From: Rhodothermia bacterium
Lineage (GTDB): Bacteria; Bacteroidota; Rhodothermia; Balneolales; Natronogracilivirgulaceae
Reading direction: 5' to 3'
Length of the DNA stretch: 13,686 nt
NCBI GenBank assembly: GCA_007122185.1
Contig: SKUI01000215.1
Location: forward strand, 1-13,686
Both the position numbers and the translations under genes were made by a program. The notes beneath the pieces are model-generated. The model was not told the origin of the DNA. It did no database searches and worked only from the letters and a program-made list of their open reading frames with translations. Shown here piece after piece: positions 1-7,749 of this stretch. Within the stretch, counting starts at the first letter, position 1, and each line of letters begins with the position of its first letter.

Positions 1-38
1 ACAAGAGTCAGAAGGAGAAAGCGTAGAAGTTGTTTCAT
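1..38 (-). CDS. atpB: Probable ATP synthase F0 subunit a, first codons only
   Basis: Only the first 12 codons are inside the window. They read MKQLLRFLLLTL: two basic residues followed by a hydrophobic run, as in a signal peptide. F0 subunit a of Bacteroidota-type bacteria often carries such an N-terminal extension, and atpB is the expected gene after the AtpZ and AtpI-like genes. The ATG lies 26 bases after the stop of the AtpI-like gene. An in-frame GTG sits immediately before it, so the true start could be one codon earlier. No good Shine-Dalgarno site is seen; a GAGGG lies too far upstream. The identity comes from position and the leader-like start, not from any domain, and rests mainly on gene order. 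Confidence 0.5.
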   Translation of the reverse strand, partial: MKQLLRFLLLTL

Positions 39-64
39 CACGATACCGACGTATGCCCTCTGTG

Positions 65-421
65 TTAACGTGTTAGAATATATGTCTCGAAAGCGGATTT
101 GCAAATATAGGAAAATAATAAAGCAACTGTAAAGCCAATTTGGTTCAATTCGGTAAAAACAAAAACGACAACAACCGACACGCCGATGAATATCATACGG
201 GTGAACATGGCAATCAGCATGGCGGTCATATATCTGTTCATCGATCCACCGCTCATCCTGACGAATGGATAAAAGCTGGCAATGGCAAGCACCGTGGTAA
301 TTACAAGGGCGACAGGTATCGGAAGGAAGACTTCGATCCCTGCCAGCAGGTATATGGGTATACCGGCGAGAACAAGGCTGGCTATGTCAAAGATGATGAC
401 ATAGCCGCTAAATTTTACCAT
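65..421 (-). CDS. AtpI-like small membrane protein of the ATP synthase operon
   Basis: A 118-residue hydrophobic protein with about four predicted membrane helices and short loops. The central loop is basic and methionine-rich (FVRMSGGSMNRYMTAM). It sits between the AtpZ gene and the start of atpB, the usual place of the poorly conserved AtpI-type protein in ATP synthase operons. AtpI-family proteins are thought to help c-ring assembly or, with AtpZ, cation supply; that is family knowledge, not shown here. I chose the ATG at 421. It is preceded by the purine-rich AAGAGGGAA and overlaps the atpZ end by only 14 bases. The reading frame stays open to a GTG at 475, which would add 18 polar residues and a 68-base overlap, so I consider it less likely. 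Sequence identity in this family is weak, so the call is partly by context. Confidence 0.7.
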   Translation of the reverse strand: MVKFSGYVIIFDIASLVLAGIPIYLLAGIEVFLPIPVALVITTVLAIASFYPFVRMSGGSMNRYMTAMLIAMFTRMIFIGVSVVVVFVFTELNQIGFTVALLFSYICKSAFETYILTR

Positions 422-707
422 TTCCCTCTTTTTCGGATTCACTATTGGTTTCCCAGGTGCGTAATGATTTTTCACGGTCTGAGTGCGTGGCCTTGTATTC
501 GCTTTTTCCAGTTCGGACGGCCAGTTTGATCACAATGGAGATCAGACTTCCGAAACCGAGCAGTGCCCCGACGATCACGCCCCAGGGCGAGAGATCCCAT
601 CGCTTGTCCACATATATGCCAATTACAACAGGTATGATCATGGATGCTGCGATGTGGATCCCCAATGCAATAAATTCACCGTATTTAGCAAGGTTTCGTA
701 TGGGCAT
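408..707 (-). CDS. atpZ: AtpZ/AtpI family protein (ATP synthase accessory membrane protein)
   Basis: A 99-residue protein with two membrane helices, about residues 10-30 and 41-62. They are separated by the short charged turn GIYVDKRWDLSPW, and a hydrophilic charged tail follows. This two-helix hairpin with a conserved YVDKRW-type turn and a glycine-rich second helix (GVIVGALLGFGS) is typical of the AtpZ/AtpI family (Pfam PF09527). In alkaliphilic Bacillus, AtpZ and AtpI have been linked to Mg2+/Ca2+ provision for the ATP synthase. The ATG at 707 is chosen. A TTG at 722 in the same frame would add five residues, and neither has a clear Shine-Dalgarno site. The gene follows the bactofilin gene by about 76 bases and overlaps the next gene slightly, which suggests translational coupling. 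Confidence 0.8.
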   Translation of the reverse strand: MPIRNLAKYGEFIALGIHIAASMIIPVVIGIYVDKRWDLSPWGVIVGALLGFGSLISIVIKLAVRTGKSEYKATHSDREKSLRTWETNSESEKEGNGKI

Positions 708-783
708 GTGTGTCAGATGCAAGCTTCAGGGCCAGACAGGGACCTGCGCGAGGAATTGCAATAATGTAAGGCCGCTGTTTCCG

Positions 784-1230
784 TCAGCTTTCTTTCTTTT
801 CAGGCTGCTTTTTCCAGGTGTCCCTGGTATTCCCTGTACCGGCATCGGAAGCAGTCAGGTCACCCATCTTGCAGGAGCCGTCGATATGCGCCCCCTCTTC
901 CACCATGAGTGTTTTGGTCTGTATGTCGCCCGATATCTTGGCCGAAGCACGAAGGATGAGGCGGTTTGAGACTTTAAGTTCACCCTGAACGGTACCGGCA
1001 ATATCGGCTTCCTTTGTGACAAGATCACCCTTTACCAGGCCGGATTCCGAAACAATGCATTTACTGTCAGCCTGCACCTCTCCTTCGACGGTGCCCGAAA
1101 TGCGGAGGTCGCTTTTGCTTTTAAAAGTACCTGTAAGAACAGAGCCGGCGCTTATGATATTGATGTTGGGTTGTCCGGGGATTTCGTTTTTCATAGCAGA
1201 CTTTTGCGTATTAGAGTTTTTGCCAAACAT
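784..1230 (-). CDS. Bactofilin (polymer-forming cytoskeletal protein)
   Basis: A 148-residue bactofilin (DUF583, PF04519). The core, about residues 22-122, shows the repeating pattern of a right-handed beta-helix: short strands alternating with G-turns (ISAGSVLTGTF, LRISGTVEGEV, ADIAGTVQGEL, AKISGDIQTK, AHIDGSCKMG). The ends are short, polar and disordered in appearance, and the tail is lysine- and glutamate-rich. Bactofilins polymerise without nucleotide at the inner membrane and often recruit peptidoglycan hydrolases to shape the cell. Here the upstream neighbour, 44 bases away on the same strand, is a membrane-anchored LytM peptidase, which fits that partnership. The ATG at 1230 is the natural start; the bases before it (CTATCCTCCAGT) are pyrimidine-rich and not an SD. 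Family assignment is strong; the exact role is inferred. Confidence 0.93.
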   Translation of the reverse strand: MFGKNSNTQKSAMKNEIPGQPNINIISAGSVLTGTFKSKSDLRISGTVEGEVQADSKCIVSESGLVKGDLVTKEADIAGTVQGELKVSNRLILRASAKISGDIQTKTLMVEEGAHIDGSCKMGDLTASDAGTGNTRDTWKKQPEKKES

Positions 1231-1274
1231 ACTGGAGGATAGATAATGTTGCGATTTATGGAGTATGAGCGGTG

Positions 1275-2147
1275 TTAATTTACATTTATATAGTATTCCG
1301 GGTCAAGCGAGACACCGTTTTTCCACAATTCAAAGTGAACGTGGGGGCCGGAGGCCAGCAGGCCGGTCCCGCCCACTTTTCCGATGACATCCCCTTTTCG
1401 GACCACATCACCGGTCCGGTGTATCACTTCGGAGAAATGTTTGTAGACGGTAGCGTATCCATCGGCATGAAGGATGTGGACGGCATACCCGTTGTTTATG
1501 GTCCATTCCGAGCTTGCGATTACACCATCGGCAACGGTGCGCACGTCAGTGCCTTTCCGTGCGGCAATATCCAATCCGAAGTGTCCGATATCCGGCTGAT
1601 ATCTGCCGGTAAGAGTGCCTGTTACGGGCGGTTCTGTGGGAAACCGCACTTCACCTGAAAAGATATCGGAGTGAATGATCTGCTCCCCTTGCAGCGACTG
1701 CACTCCCGGAATATGCGCCATGCGGTAGGTCACTGCGGCCCGTTCAGGTTCATGCTCGGGCTCACTGTGAACGGCATTCCATTCCGGTGTGGACCTGATG
1801 TCGAATACGGTATCCGCCCCGTCACGGATCACGCGTTGAATTTGGTGGAGTTGCTGGTCACGGGCTTTCAGGGAATCCTGGAGAGCGAGGACCTTTTCAT
1901 GGACCTGGATCACCGAGCTGCGTATGGCACGGTTCTCCTTGTTGAAAAAGTAGGTTCCAAGCGGTGAGAAGTAGACAAGCAGGAACACCAGCAGAACTAC
2001 TGCGATATTCAGTCCCGCCAGAAGCGCCATGAGCATTCCCGGTTTGAGCGTATAGCTCTCCTGCTGATGCGGATTGTCGTCATCGAACAATAAAATGGTC
2101 ACCTCTTCGCGGCGACGTTCGAAAAGTTTCTTTAGCAGTTTTTTCAC
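1275..2147 (-). CDS. Membrane-anchored M23 (LytM) family metallopeptidase
   Basis: A 290-residue protein. It has a short, strongly basic cytoplasmic start, one membrane helix at about residues 38-60, a heptad-like charged stretch at about 70-108 (probably a coiled coil), a linker, and a C-terminal M23 domain at about 165-285. The zinc and catalytic residues are all present: H189 and D193 (HFGLD), H237 (YKH) and the H269-V-H271 motif. It should therefore be an active cell-wall endopeptidase rather than a degenerate LytM activator like EnvC or NlpD. The start is a GTG, the only start codon in frame before a stop eight codons upstream, and no SD is seen. It is directly upstream of the bactofilin gene, so a scaffold-hydrolase pair for localised wall remodelling is the likely role, as described for CcmA/Csd1 in Helicobacter. 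Confidence 0.92.
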   Translation of the reverse strand: MKKLLKKLFERRREEVTILLFDDDNPHQQESYTLKPGMLMALLAGLNIAVVLLVFLLVYFSPLGTYFFNKENRAIRSSVIQVHEKVLALQDSLKARDQQLHQIQRVIRDGADTVFDIRSTPEWNAVHSEPEHEPERAAVTYRMAHIPGVQSLQGEQIIHSDIFSGEVRFPTEPPVTGTLTGRYQPDIGHFGLDIAARKGTDVRTVADGVIASSEWTINNGYAVHILHADGYATVYKHFSEVIHRTGDVVRKGDVIGKVGGTGLLASGPHVHFELWKNGVSLDPEYYINVN

Positions 2148-2284
2148 GGGGTAATGCCGGTATGTTCAGGCCTGTTCAACAATTGAAGATGATCATCATC
2201 AATGTATGCAAATGTGCTGACAAAAGCTTCATCATCGTAGCATGGCACCGCTGCCAGCTCCGGCAACGATGCCGCATTAAAAGA

Positions 2285-3763
2285 TCATTTACCCGAATAG
2301 TTCGGGGCCTCCTGGGTTATCTGGACGGAATGGGGGTGGCTTTCAAGTATTCCTGCGGCGGATATGTGCACGAACCGAGCGTCCTTCAATTCCTCTATGG
2401 TTGCCGCGCCGCAGTAACCCATGGCAGCCTTCAGGCCTCCGGTCATCTGGAATACCACCTCGGAAAGATGCCCCTTGTAGGGTACGCGTCCTTCAATACC
2501 TTCCGGAACCAGTTTCCTGATATCGTCTTCGACATCCTGGAAGTACCGGTCCTTGCTGCCCTGGTTCATGGCACTCAGGCTGCCCATTCCGCGATAGGTC
2601 TTGAATTTCCGGGCTTCATAGATGATGGTCTGGCCCGGACTCTCATCCACCCCGGCGAACAGCGACCCGATCATCACTGCTGTCGCTCCACCGGCGATGG
2701 CCTTGGGGATATCACCGGTCTGCTTGATGCCGCCATCGGCAATCAGGCCGATTCCGGCTTTCAGGGTATAGTCCGCGACTTCCATGACGGCGCTGAGTTG
2801 CGGTACACCGACACCTGTGACGATACGGGTGGTGCATATGGATCCGGGACCGACGCCTACCTTGACCACGTCCGCCCCAGCCTGGTGCAATGCTTTTGCA
2901 GCATCGGCAGTGGCGATATTGCCGGCTATGACCTTGAGTTCAGGCCAATCGGTCCTGATCTGGCGAACCGTTTCGATCACTCCCTGCGAATGGCCGTGGG
3001 CCGTATCCACGGTAATGATATCGACACCTGCTTCAACAAGGGCGGCCGTGCGTTCGTGCGTTTCGGGAGAGATGCCCACGGCAGCTCCGACACGAAGCCG
3101 GCCCATCTCGTCCTTGCAGGCATTCGGGAAATTTTTCTTCTTTTCAATGTCCTTGAACGTAATGAGACCGACAAGGACGCCATCCTCATTTACGATCGGG
3201 AGCTTTTCGATCTTGTACTTCTGGAGGAGTTTCTCGGCGGTTTCCAGGGTGGTCCCCTCCACTCCGGTCACCAGGTTTTCCGAGGTCATGATATCACCCA
3301 GTTTTCTAGCCGGATCCGATTCGAAGCGCAGGTCGCGATTGGTGACGATTCCCTCCAGCACGTGGCTGTCATTGACGATCGGGATGCCGCCGATCTGAAG
3401 GCTGTTCATCAGGCTGCGGGCTTCGGCGACCCTTGCCTCGCGCTTCAGCGTAATCGGGTCCACGATCATGCCGCTTTCACTGCGTTTGACCAGCCGCACC
3501 TGCCCGGCCTGGGCTTCGATGGTCATGTTCTTGTGCAGCATGGCAATGCCGCCCTCACGCGCAAGCGCTATGGCCAGCCTGTACTCGGACACCGTATCCA
3601 TTGCAGCGCTGATTATGGGGATGTTAAGCGTGAGTCCGGGTGTGAGCTCTGTCGTTGTATCTACATTGCGTGGAAGAACTTTGGAGTATCCCGGGATCAG
3701 CAGGACATCATCATAGGTCAGACCTTGACGGGTAATTTTCTGGTCGGGTTTCCTTGAAGTCAT
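2285..3763 (-). CDS. guaB: Inosine-5'-monophosphate dehydrogenase
   Basis: A 492-residue IMP dehydrogenase of standard length. It oxidises IMP to XMP with NAD+, the committed step to GMP, in the cytosol. The N-terminal [12 protein letters not shown] is the family signature. Two CBS domains occupy about residues 98-150 and 157-208, followed by the second half of the TIM barrel. The catalytic cysteine is C310 in GPGSICTTR. The IMP phosphate site is DGGI (343-346), followed by YRGMGS (390-395), with the mobile-flap R406-Y407 pair. It is divergent from wecE across an 87-base AT-rich gap. The start at 3763 is the only sensible ATG; it is preceded not by an SD but by the pyrimidine run TCTTCCCTTTC. 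The 137-base gap to the M23 gene downstream holds only weak hairpins. Identity is certain. Confidence 0.98.
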   Translation of the reverse strand: MTSRKPDQKITRQGLTYDDVLLIPGYSKVLPRNVDTTTELTPGLTLNIPIISAAMDTVSEYRLAIALAREGGIAMLHKNMTIEAQAGQVRLVKRSESGMIVDPITLKREARVAEARSLMNSLQIGGIPIVNDSHVLEGIVTNRDLRFESDPARKLGDIMTSENLVTGVEGTTLETAEKLLQKYKIEKLPIVNEDGVLVGLITFKDIEKKKNFPNACKDEMGRLRVGAAVGISPETHERTAALVEAGVDIITVDTAHGHSQGVIETVRQIRTDWPELKVIAGNIATADAAKALHQAGADVVKVGVGPGSICTTRIVTGVGVPQLSAVMEVADYTLKAGIGLIADGGIKQTGDIPKAIAGGATAVMIGSLFAGVDESPGQTIIYEARKFKTYRGMGSLSAMNQGSKDRYFQDVEDDIRKLVPEGIEGRVPYKGHLSEVVFQMTGGLKAAMGYCGAATIEELKDARFVHISAAGILESHPHSVQITQEAPNYSGK

Positions 3764-3800
3764 GAAAGGGAAGACATTTGATTGGCGTTTATGTAAATTA

Positions 3801-3808
3801 CAAAATTA
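3801..3808 (-). promoter_or_regulatory. Possible guaB promoter -7 element, Bacteroidota type
   Basis: The minus strand reads TAATTTTG, which fits the Bacteroidota -7 consensus TAnnTTTG exactly. It lies about 37 bases before the guaB ATG, leaving room for a short leader. I do not see a convincing TTG-type -33 box at the proper distance, and the region is AT-rich, so a chance match is possible. The gap must in any case hold the guaB promoter and probably that of wecE, because the genes diverge. Confidence 0.3.
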
Positions 3809-3830
3809 ATCGCGGTAAGTGAAACCGACA

Positions 3831-3850
3831 TTTTTTTCCAATTTTTTTTC
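3831..3850 (+). repeat. Two homopolymeric T tracts directly before the wecE start
   Basis: A run of seven T (3831-3837) and a run of eight T (3842-3849) are separated by CCAA. The second is followed by a single C and then the ATG. They replace any Shine-Dalgarno site. Tracts of this length can slip during replication, and here that would change leader length but not the reading frame. Confidence 0.7.
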
Positions 3851-5023
3851 ATGAGCGAATTCATCCCGTTTAACCGGATCTGCAGAGGATCGGAAGAGCT
3901 TGAAGCGGTTCAGAAAGTTCTGGTGGAGGGCAGCTGGCATGGGGACGGTCCGGTCGGGAAACGGGTGGAAACCCTGTTGAGCCGTTGGCTTGGGACGCGT
4001 CACTGCTTTCTGACGACCTCGTGCACACATGCGCTGGAAATGGCCATGATCGTGCTGGAGATAGGTCCCGGCGACGAAGTGATCATGCCGGGTTTTACGT
4101 TTGTGTCGACGGCAAACGCCGTATGCATGCGGGGCGGGACGCCGGTCTTTGCCGAAATCCGGGAGGCGGATCTCAACCTTGATCCAGACGATGTGGCACG
4201 GCGCATCACTCCGGCTACCCGGGCCGTTATTCCGGTGCATTACGCCGGGGTGTCTGCAGATTTTGACGGTCTCTACAGGGTCATAAAGGAACAGGAAAAA
4301 GGCAATGGCACCAAAATTGCCATAGTCGAAGATGCTGCCCAGGCGCTTGGGGCCCGTTGGAACAACAGGTTTCTGGGCACGGTGGGTGATATTGGCTGTT
4401 TCAGCTTCCATGATACCAAAAACATCACTTGCGGTGAAGGAGGTGCCTTTGTCACCGGCGACGGGGACCTGGCAGGAAAAGCGGAACGGGTGCGTGAAAA
4501 AGGGACGAACCGATCGGCTTTCCTCCGGGGAGAGGTGGACAAATATACCTGGGTCGGACCCGGCAGCAGCTACATCCCCTCCGAGATCCTGTCTGCGGTG
4601 CTGGAAGCGCAGCTGCAGAAAAAAGAAGCCATCCAAAAAGCCAGGGAGTCTGTCTGGAATACCTATCGCAGAGTGCTTGAGCCGGCGGCAGACCGGGGTT
4701 GGATTCTTCTCCCACAGGTCCCCGGCTATGCAAGGCCCAACTACCATATATTCTATTTTCGCGTGCAGCATGTGCGGGACCGCAATCCGCTGCTCAAAGC
4801 ATTAAAAAAGGCAGGCATCGATGCCACGTTTCACTATGTGCCGCTGCACAATTCTCCCTGGGCCCGGTCAACACTGGGTCACGTCCCTGCATTGCCAGGA
4901 ACCGAGCGACTGGCCGATTCCCTGATCCGGTTGCCCCTGTGGCCCGGACTCTCCGACCGGATCGAAGAAGTGGCCGAACGCGTGCATAAAGTGCTTATTC
5001 GCTATTTTGATTCACCGGGTTGA
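3851..5023 (+). CDS. wecE: dTDP-4-amino-4,6-dideoxygalactose transaminase (WecE/RffA-like)
   Basis: A 390-residue PLP aminotransferase of the DegT/DnrJ/EryC1 family. It closely resembles WecE (RffA), which converts dTDP-4-keto-6-deoxyglucose to dTDP-4-amino-4,6-dideoxy-galactose using glutamate. Remembered E. coli WecE features recur: IPFN near the start, a GDEVIMP segment with TFVSTANA (74-90), PVHYAGV (128-134), VEDAAQ (159-164), GCFSFHDTKN with the PLP lysine K190, REKGTNRS (215-222), VDKYTW (229-234) with GSSY, and a C-terminal FHYVPLH. D161 and Q164 are the expected cofactor contacts. The start at 3851 gives the correct N-terminus; it has no SD but follows two T tracts. It is the first gene of a polysaccharide locus. 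Other 4-aminosugar transaminases share the fold, so the exact product stereochemistry is inferred from motif similarity. Confidence 0.88.
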   Translation: MSEFIPFNRICRGSEELEAVQKVLVEGSWHGDGPVGKRVETLLSRWLGTRHCFLTTSCTHALEMAMIVLEIGPGDEVIMPGFTFVSTANAVCMRGGTPVFAEIREADLNLDPDDVARRITPATRAVIPVHYAGVSADFDGLYRVIKEQEKGNGTKIAIVEDAAQALGARWNNRFLGTVGDIGCFSFHDTKNITCGEGGAFVTGDGDLAGKAERVREKGTNRSAFLRGEVDKYTWVGPGSSYIPSEILSAVLEAQLQKKEAIQKARESVWNTYRRVLEPAADRGWILLPQVPGYARPNYHIFYFRVQHVRDRNPLLKALKKAGIDATFHYVPLHNSPWARSTLGHVPALPGTERLADSLIRLPLWPGLSDRIEEVAERVHKVLIRYFDSPG

Positions 5024-5115
5024 CATATTTCGTGACCGTTTTTTCACCGCCACGCTCCGCTTGTCCTGATGAACAAGAATCACTTTCTCCCTAACCCCCA
5101 AACTTCTGTTTCCTC

Positions 5116-6141
5116 ATGATCGAACCGGCTGGATGGGACGATTGGCATGACATTTATCAAAAGGCCCCGCTGGCGGCTTTTTTTCAATCGCCGGACTGGT
5201 CCGGGATATGGGAGCGCTATACGGACGGAAAATTCCAACCTTCACCACTATGGGCAACACTTCCTTCGGGGCGTCAGGTACTGGTACCGGCTACCCGCCA
5301 ACGCCTGCCGCTCGGACTTGGCCATACCTGGCACATGGCTCCGGCCGGCACATATGGTGGATGGCTTCCGGCATTGCCTGGTGATTTGGAAGCAACTCCG
5401 TTATCGGCCGAAGATGCCCGCATTTTGCTGCAGGAGCTGGGCCGGTACTGTGTCTCTATGACGTTCCGGTGGCATCCCCTGATCATGGATACACCGGTGC
5501 CGGATCTGTCTGGTCCGGGTATCGAAATCCAATCCGATAGATCGTATCTTATAGACGGTTCGGTAGGTGAAGAATCATTACAGCAGTTGCTCTACCAGTC
5601 CGATGGCAAGATGCGACGCAAAATCGCCAAGGCCCGCCGTTCCGGAATCCGGATCCGAAAGGCAGATTCCCGCGCGGACTGGGCAACCTATCACCAGATC
5701 TACCTTGAAAGCATCCGACGCTGGAAAACCTCTCCACTGCATGTCTATGGATGGAACTTTTTTGACCTGCTGGCCGATCTGCCGGAGCATTGCGAACTCT
5801 GGCTGGCCGAACGGGATAAGACACCGGTAGCCGGAGCGGTGCTGCTTTTCGGCAACGATCATGTTGTTTACTGGCATGGAGCTTTTGACTACCAGTTCCG
5901 GGCTCTTCGACCTGTCAATCTGCTGTTTGTCACTGCTATCGAATCCGTTTGCGGGAACGGATACCGATGGTTTGACTTCAACCCGAGCATGGGTATGGGT
6001 GGTGTGGAACAATTCAAAAGCAGTTTCGGAGCTGTTCCGTATGATTGTCCCGTAGTCCGTCGCACTTCAGTGGTGGGGAAAATGCTGCGTACTGCCGGCA
6101 AATGGGTTAAAAAAAACGGCATGCGAAGGCGGTTGCAATGA
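5116..6141 (+). CDS. FemAB-related GNAT-fold acyltransferase-like protein
   Basis: A 341-residue soluble protein of the FemAB/BioF2-like superfamily (Acetyltransf_6 type, PF13480). Supporting features are QSPDWSGIWE near residue 24, the basic helix KMRRKIAKARRSGI (165-178) that precedes the second GNAT domain, LWLAERDKTPVAGAVLLFG (228-246), a YWHGAFD strand (252-258), and the C-terminal WFDFNPSMG and FKSSFGA (300-306) typical of this group. Members transfer amino-acyl or acyl groups, including in exopolysaccharide loci. The start codon overlap with the flippase (ATGA) and its position after wecE suggest that it acylates the 4-amino sugar or decorates the lipid-linked unit. That role is inference, as WecD normally does this and belongs to another GNAT branch. 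Its 92-base upstream gap ends in the pyrimidine run TTTCCTC before the ATG. Confidence 0.75.
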   Translation: MIEPAGWDDWHDIYQKAPLAAFFQSPDWSGIWERYTDGKFQPSPLWATLPSGRQVLVPATRQRLPLGLGHTWHMAPAGTYGGWLPALPGDLEATPLSAEDARILLQELGRYCVSMTFRWHPLIMDTPVPDLSGPGIEIQSDRSYLIDGSVGEESLQQLLYQSDGKMRRKIAKARRSGIRIRKADSRADWATYHQIYLESIRRWKTSPLHVYGWNFFDLLADLPEHCELWLAERDKTPVAGAVLLFGNDHVVYWHGAFDYQFRALRPVNLLFVTAIESVCGNGYRWFDFNPSMGMGGVEQFKSSFGAVPYDCPVVRRTSVVGKMLRTAGKWVKKNGMRRRLQ

Positions 6142-7598
6142 GTCTGCAGCAGAAAGCATATCGCAGCGCCGGATGGAGCGGTATTGGCGGACTAATATCC
6201 AATGGCCTGGAATTGCTCAAGTATATGGTGCTTGCGCGCATCCTGACGCCCGGTGACTTCGGTTTGCTTGCCATGGCGATGGTAGTGATCAGCCTGGGCC
6301 GGATTTTTGCCGATGGCGGTACCAGCAATGCGGTGATCCATTTCCGCAGCCAATCGTCCCGGCAACTGTCGACCCTGTACTGGATCAACATCAGTGCGGC
6401 AGCAGGTCTGTATCTGGTCATTTATATTACGGCACCGCTTTTTGCTGTTTTCTACGGAGAGCCGGAAGTCGGTCGACTGCTGCGGATCGGTGGTGCCATA
6501 CTGCCCCTGTTCGCATTCGGGACACTTTATGAGGTGCTGCTGCGCAAGAAACTGTCATTCAAATATATAACAGTTTCGGAAGGTGTCGGCTCCCTGGCCG
6601 GTTTCATAACGGCCACTGTTCTTGCACTGTGGGGTTTTGGCGTGTATTCGCTGATCTGGTCCCACATTGTCACGGCTGCAATATTGAGCCTGATGTACAT
6701 GGGCAACGGAATGCGGACCTGGAGGCCCTCCTTCTGCTTTTCACCCGGTGAGGTTCGCTCGCACCTGAGTTTCGGGCTTTTCCAGATGGGCGAGCGCGGA
6801 CTGAGTGTCTATTCCGCACGGATCGATCAACTTATCATCGGTCGTTTTTTCGGTGCTGAAATTCTGGGGGCGTATCATCTGGCATACCATCTTGTGCTGT
6901 TTCCCATAACAAGAATCAGTCCCCTGCTCAACAGAGTGGCTTTTCCCGTGTTTTCAAGCCGCCAGGACAACAATGCCGTGCTGCGTAACGGTTATCTGAA
7001 GCTGATGCGTGCCATAATGGCCCTCACGGCACCATTTTTCCTTTTGGCAGCCCTCACTGCCCCCTGGCTGGTGCCGCTGCTGTTCGGCGGGGGCTGGCAG
7101 CTGGCGGCGGCACTCATCCCGCTGATGGCGGCCATCGGGTTGTTGAGAATGGTCGGGAATCCATGCGGCAACATTGTTCTGGCTAAGGGGCGGGCGCGCC
7201 TCATGTTTCTTTGGAACCTCGGAACGGCCATCATCAACACCTTTGTCTTTCTGGCGGGGGCACAGTACAGCGTTTTTGCACTCTTGTGGATGTATTTGGC
7301 AGCCAATGTCCTGTATTTTGCGCTGGGGCAGTCCATTATGGTAAACAATCTGATCGGCTTGTCATGGCCGCGTTTCTTTGGGGGAATTGCTTCCGTTTCG
7401 GGTATTCTTGCCATTTCCTGGGCGGCATGCATGGCTGGAAGGTGGTTCATAGTCAGCGAGGGTCTGATGCTGTCCGACGTTGTAATGGTAGCAGTAATTG
7501 CCTTGCTGTTTGCAATCGTGTACTTTCCCTTACTTTGGTGGACGCAGTCCGGTTTCATCCGCGAATTTCTTGATGCTGTCAAAAACAGGCCCCGATGA
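6138..7598 (+). CDS. Wzx-type lipopolysaccharide/exopolysaccharide flippase (MOP superfamily)
   Basis: A 486-residue integral membrane protein with roughly twelve to fourteen hydrophobic segments across its whole length. The N-terminal LARILTPGDFGLLAMA (residues 32-47) is the hallmark of the WzxC-like branch of the polysaccharide transporter family. RIDQLIIGRFFGAEILGAYHLAY in the middle matches the helix 7-8 region where a second copy of the motif usually lies. Such proteins move undecaprenyl-pyrophosphate-linked oligosaccharides from the cytoplasmic to the periplasmic face of the inner membrane. The start overlaps the stop of the acyltransferase-like gene by four bases (ATGA), so the two are probably translationally coupled. 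The substrate cannot be read from the sequence. A few long strands of charge near the C-terminus end in a basic tail (KNRPR). Confidence 0.9.
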   Translation: MSLQQKAYRSAGWSGIGGLISNGLELLKYMVLARILTPGDFGLLAMAMVVISLGRIFADGGTSNAVIHFRSQSSRQLSTLYWINISAAAGLYLVIYITAPLFAVFYGEPEVGRLLRIGGAILPLFAFGTLYEVLLRKKLSFKYITVSEGVGSLAGFITATVLALWGFGVYSLIWSHIVTAAILSLMYMGNGMRTWRPSFCFSPGEVRSHLSFGLFQMGERGLSVYSARIDQLIIGRFFGAEILGAYHLAYHLVLFPITRISPLLNRVAFPVFSSRQDNNAVLRNGYLKLMRAIMALTAPFFLLAALTAPWLVPLLFGGGWQLAAALIPLMAAIGLLRMVGNPCGNIVLAKGRARLMFLWNLGTAIINTFVFLAGAQYSVFALLWMYLAANVLYFALGQSIMVNNLIGLSWPRFFGGIASVSGILAISWAACMAGRWFIVSEGLMLSDVVMVAVIALLFAIVYFPLLWWTQSGFIREFLDAVKNRPR

Positions 7599-7749
7599 AT
7601 CCAAGGTTGCTTCCCAGACCTTTGAAAGCCTGCGGTTGCCCTGCATTACAACCGGCCCCATCCACACCAAGCAGCTCTTTTCAATGCCATTAACCTGTTT
7701 TCATTGCCAGTTGTTCTTCACATTGTAACTCCAAGCAATCCGTTTTTTC

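Noticed and set aside
140..969. Plus-strand frames opposite the AtpI, AtpZ and bactofilin genes
   Set aside because: They overlap three genes supported by family features and gene order, and show no motif of their own.
2232..2284. A possible terminator after guaB, with the inverted repeat CATCGT/ACGATG and inner GGCA/TGCC pairs
   Set aside because: The outer stem is only six pairs around a long loop and no solid U run follows, so I cannot support a terminator.
2162..3757. A 531-codon open frame on the plus strand covering the whole of guaB, longer than guaB itself
   Set aside because: It is antisense to an unmistakable guaB, its translation shows no family motif, and such frames are common opposite genes in GC-rich DNA.
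3806..4771. A 321-codon minus-strand frame opposite wecE
   Set aside because: It is a complement of strongly conserved aminotransferase codons and has no recognisable domain.
5024..5115. A weak GTGA/TCAC hairpin with a T run between wecE and the acyltransferase-like gene
   Set aside because: The stem is only four pairs and the T run lies in the loop, so it is not a convincing terminator or attenuator.
7599..7749. A possible internal promoter before the WcaL-like gene
   Set aside because: TTG-like and TA-like boxes are present but at poor spacing; nothing stands out from the AT-rich background.
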